From Rarobacter faecitabidus (GTDB taxonomy: Bacteria > Actinomycetota > Actinomycetes > Actinomycetales > Cellulomonadaceae): a DNA stretch of 64,000 bases. Position numbers and translations under genes: made by a program. Below the pieces are notes generated by a model, which ran no database searches, was not told the origin of the DNA, and was given only the letters and a program-made list of their open reading frames with translations. The stretch covers positions 177,495 to 241,494 of the forward strand of contig NZ_VFOS01000003.1 in assembly GCF_006716265.1 (NCBI RefSeq), given 5' to 3'. Below are positions 63,845 to 64,000 of the stretch, piece after piece; within the stretch, counting starts at the first letter, position 1; every line of letters starts with the position of its first letter.

Positions 63845-64000
63845 GGCGTCCTCGACTTGAATCCGTGATGGGCGATCTCGAGCGATTCCTCGAGCATCTG
63901 CTCCGAATCCACATTCAGCTGCGGCCCCGTCCAGCGGACGGCGAACACGTCGTTGAACTGCCAGGTGCGCAGCCGCTGGCCCTGCCAGTTCACGACCGTT
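63841..64000 (-). CDS. Contractile-tail tube protein, C-terminal part (truncated by window edge)
   Basis: Reading leftward from the window edge gives about 52 codons: VVNWQGQRLRTWQFNDVFAV, then RWTGPQLNVDSEQMLEESLE and IAHHGFKSR before TGA. This is the C-terminal end of the gp19/Afp1-Afp5-type tail tube family, whose members finish with a W-x-GP segment followed by a (V/L)-x-I-E-x-L-E-(I/L)-A-H-x-G-(F/L) helix. The stop overlaps the next gene's ATG by four bases. The rest of the operon, including the sheath, must lie to the right. Confidence 0.88.
   Translation of the reverse strand, partial: TVVNWQGQRLRTWQFNDVFAVRWTGPQLNVDSEQMLEESLEIAHHGFKSRTP

Noticed and set aside
62775..63860. 361-codon plus-strand frame opposite the 1125-residue gene
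   Set aside because: Antisense to a low-complexity gene, with no start signal; the minus strand is fixed by overlaps with the tube and hub genes.
29436..64000. A prophage
   Set aside because: The tail-like genes are of eCIS families (DUF4280, DUF4157, DUF4255) and no capsid, terminase, portal, integrase or attachment site is seen in the window.

Overview
The window is high-GC DNA with GTG starts, many 1-4 base start/stop overlaps and a gene set (purQ/purS/purC/purD/purA, class II fba, pyrE, a SpoIIE/STAS partner-switching set, LuxR-type large ATPases) that points to an actinomycete, most likely of the Micrococcales/Cellulomonas side of Actinomycetota. That placement rests on gene style and gene order read by eye, not on a search.

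Positions 1-28.9 kb are mainly housekeeping: purine genes (purQ partial, purS, purC, purD, purA), a ROK repressor, an AraC-VOC-DUF1801 operon, class II fructose-bisphosphate aldolase, a SpoU methyltransferase, a HAD-IIA phosphatase, pyrE, an SDR oxidoreductase, an MHS-type transporter and an exodeoxyribonuclease III. Accessory pieces are interleaved: an intact Phd/PIN toxin-antitoxin pair with an operator palindrome (0.98-1.69 kb), a decayed PIN module (20.04-20.57 kb), a tandem pair of secreted surface proteins (8.3-12.2 kb), two STAS antagonists flanking a SpoIIE phosphatase/ATPase (13.8-17.1 kb), and a four-gene ABC-type operon with a small cysteine-containing protein of unknown role (20.6-23.7 kb).

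Positions 29.4-64.0 kb hold a large part of an extracellular-type contractile injection system (eCIS, phage-tail-like), in two convergent blocks. The plus-strand block encodes a DUF4280 PAAR-like tip, an AAA+ ATPase, a DUF4157 protein with a possible chaperone, a DUF4255/Pvc16-type cap protein, and three paralogous single-pass membrane proteins of 740, 837 and 2044 residues. The minus-strand block, transcribed from beyond the right edge inward, encodes a tube protein (partial), an 1125-residue low-complexity protein, a LysM hub protein, a VgrG-like spike, a gp25-like protein, a baseplate J protein, a tail protein I and a tail-anchored zinc-ribbon protein. Between the blocks lie an RTX-repeat secreted protein, a secreted beta-propeller/Ig-like protein and a LuxR-family ATPase regulator. 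The sheath, tape measure and most tube genes are not in the window and are expected to its right.

The most interesting material is the trio of membrane proteins, which share one layout (about 215-230 cytoplasmic residues, one membrane segment, then an outside array of carboxypeptidase-regulatory-like domains) and look like anchors linking a cytoplasmic injection machine to membrane and wall; the DUF4157 cargo candidate with its overlapping chaperone-like gene; and the 1125-residue linker protein carrying nine spaced hydrophobic-Arg-Arg motifs. No capsid, terminase, integrase, CRISPR array, rRNA or tRNA gene was seen.
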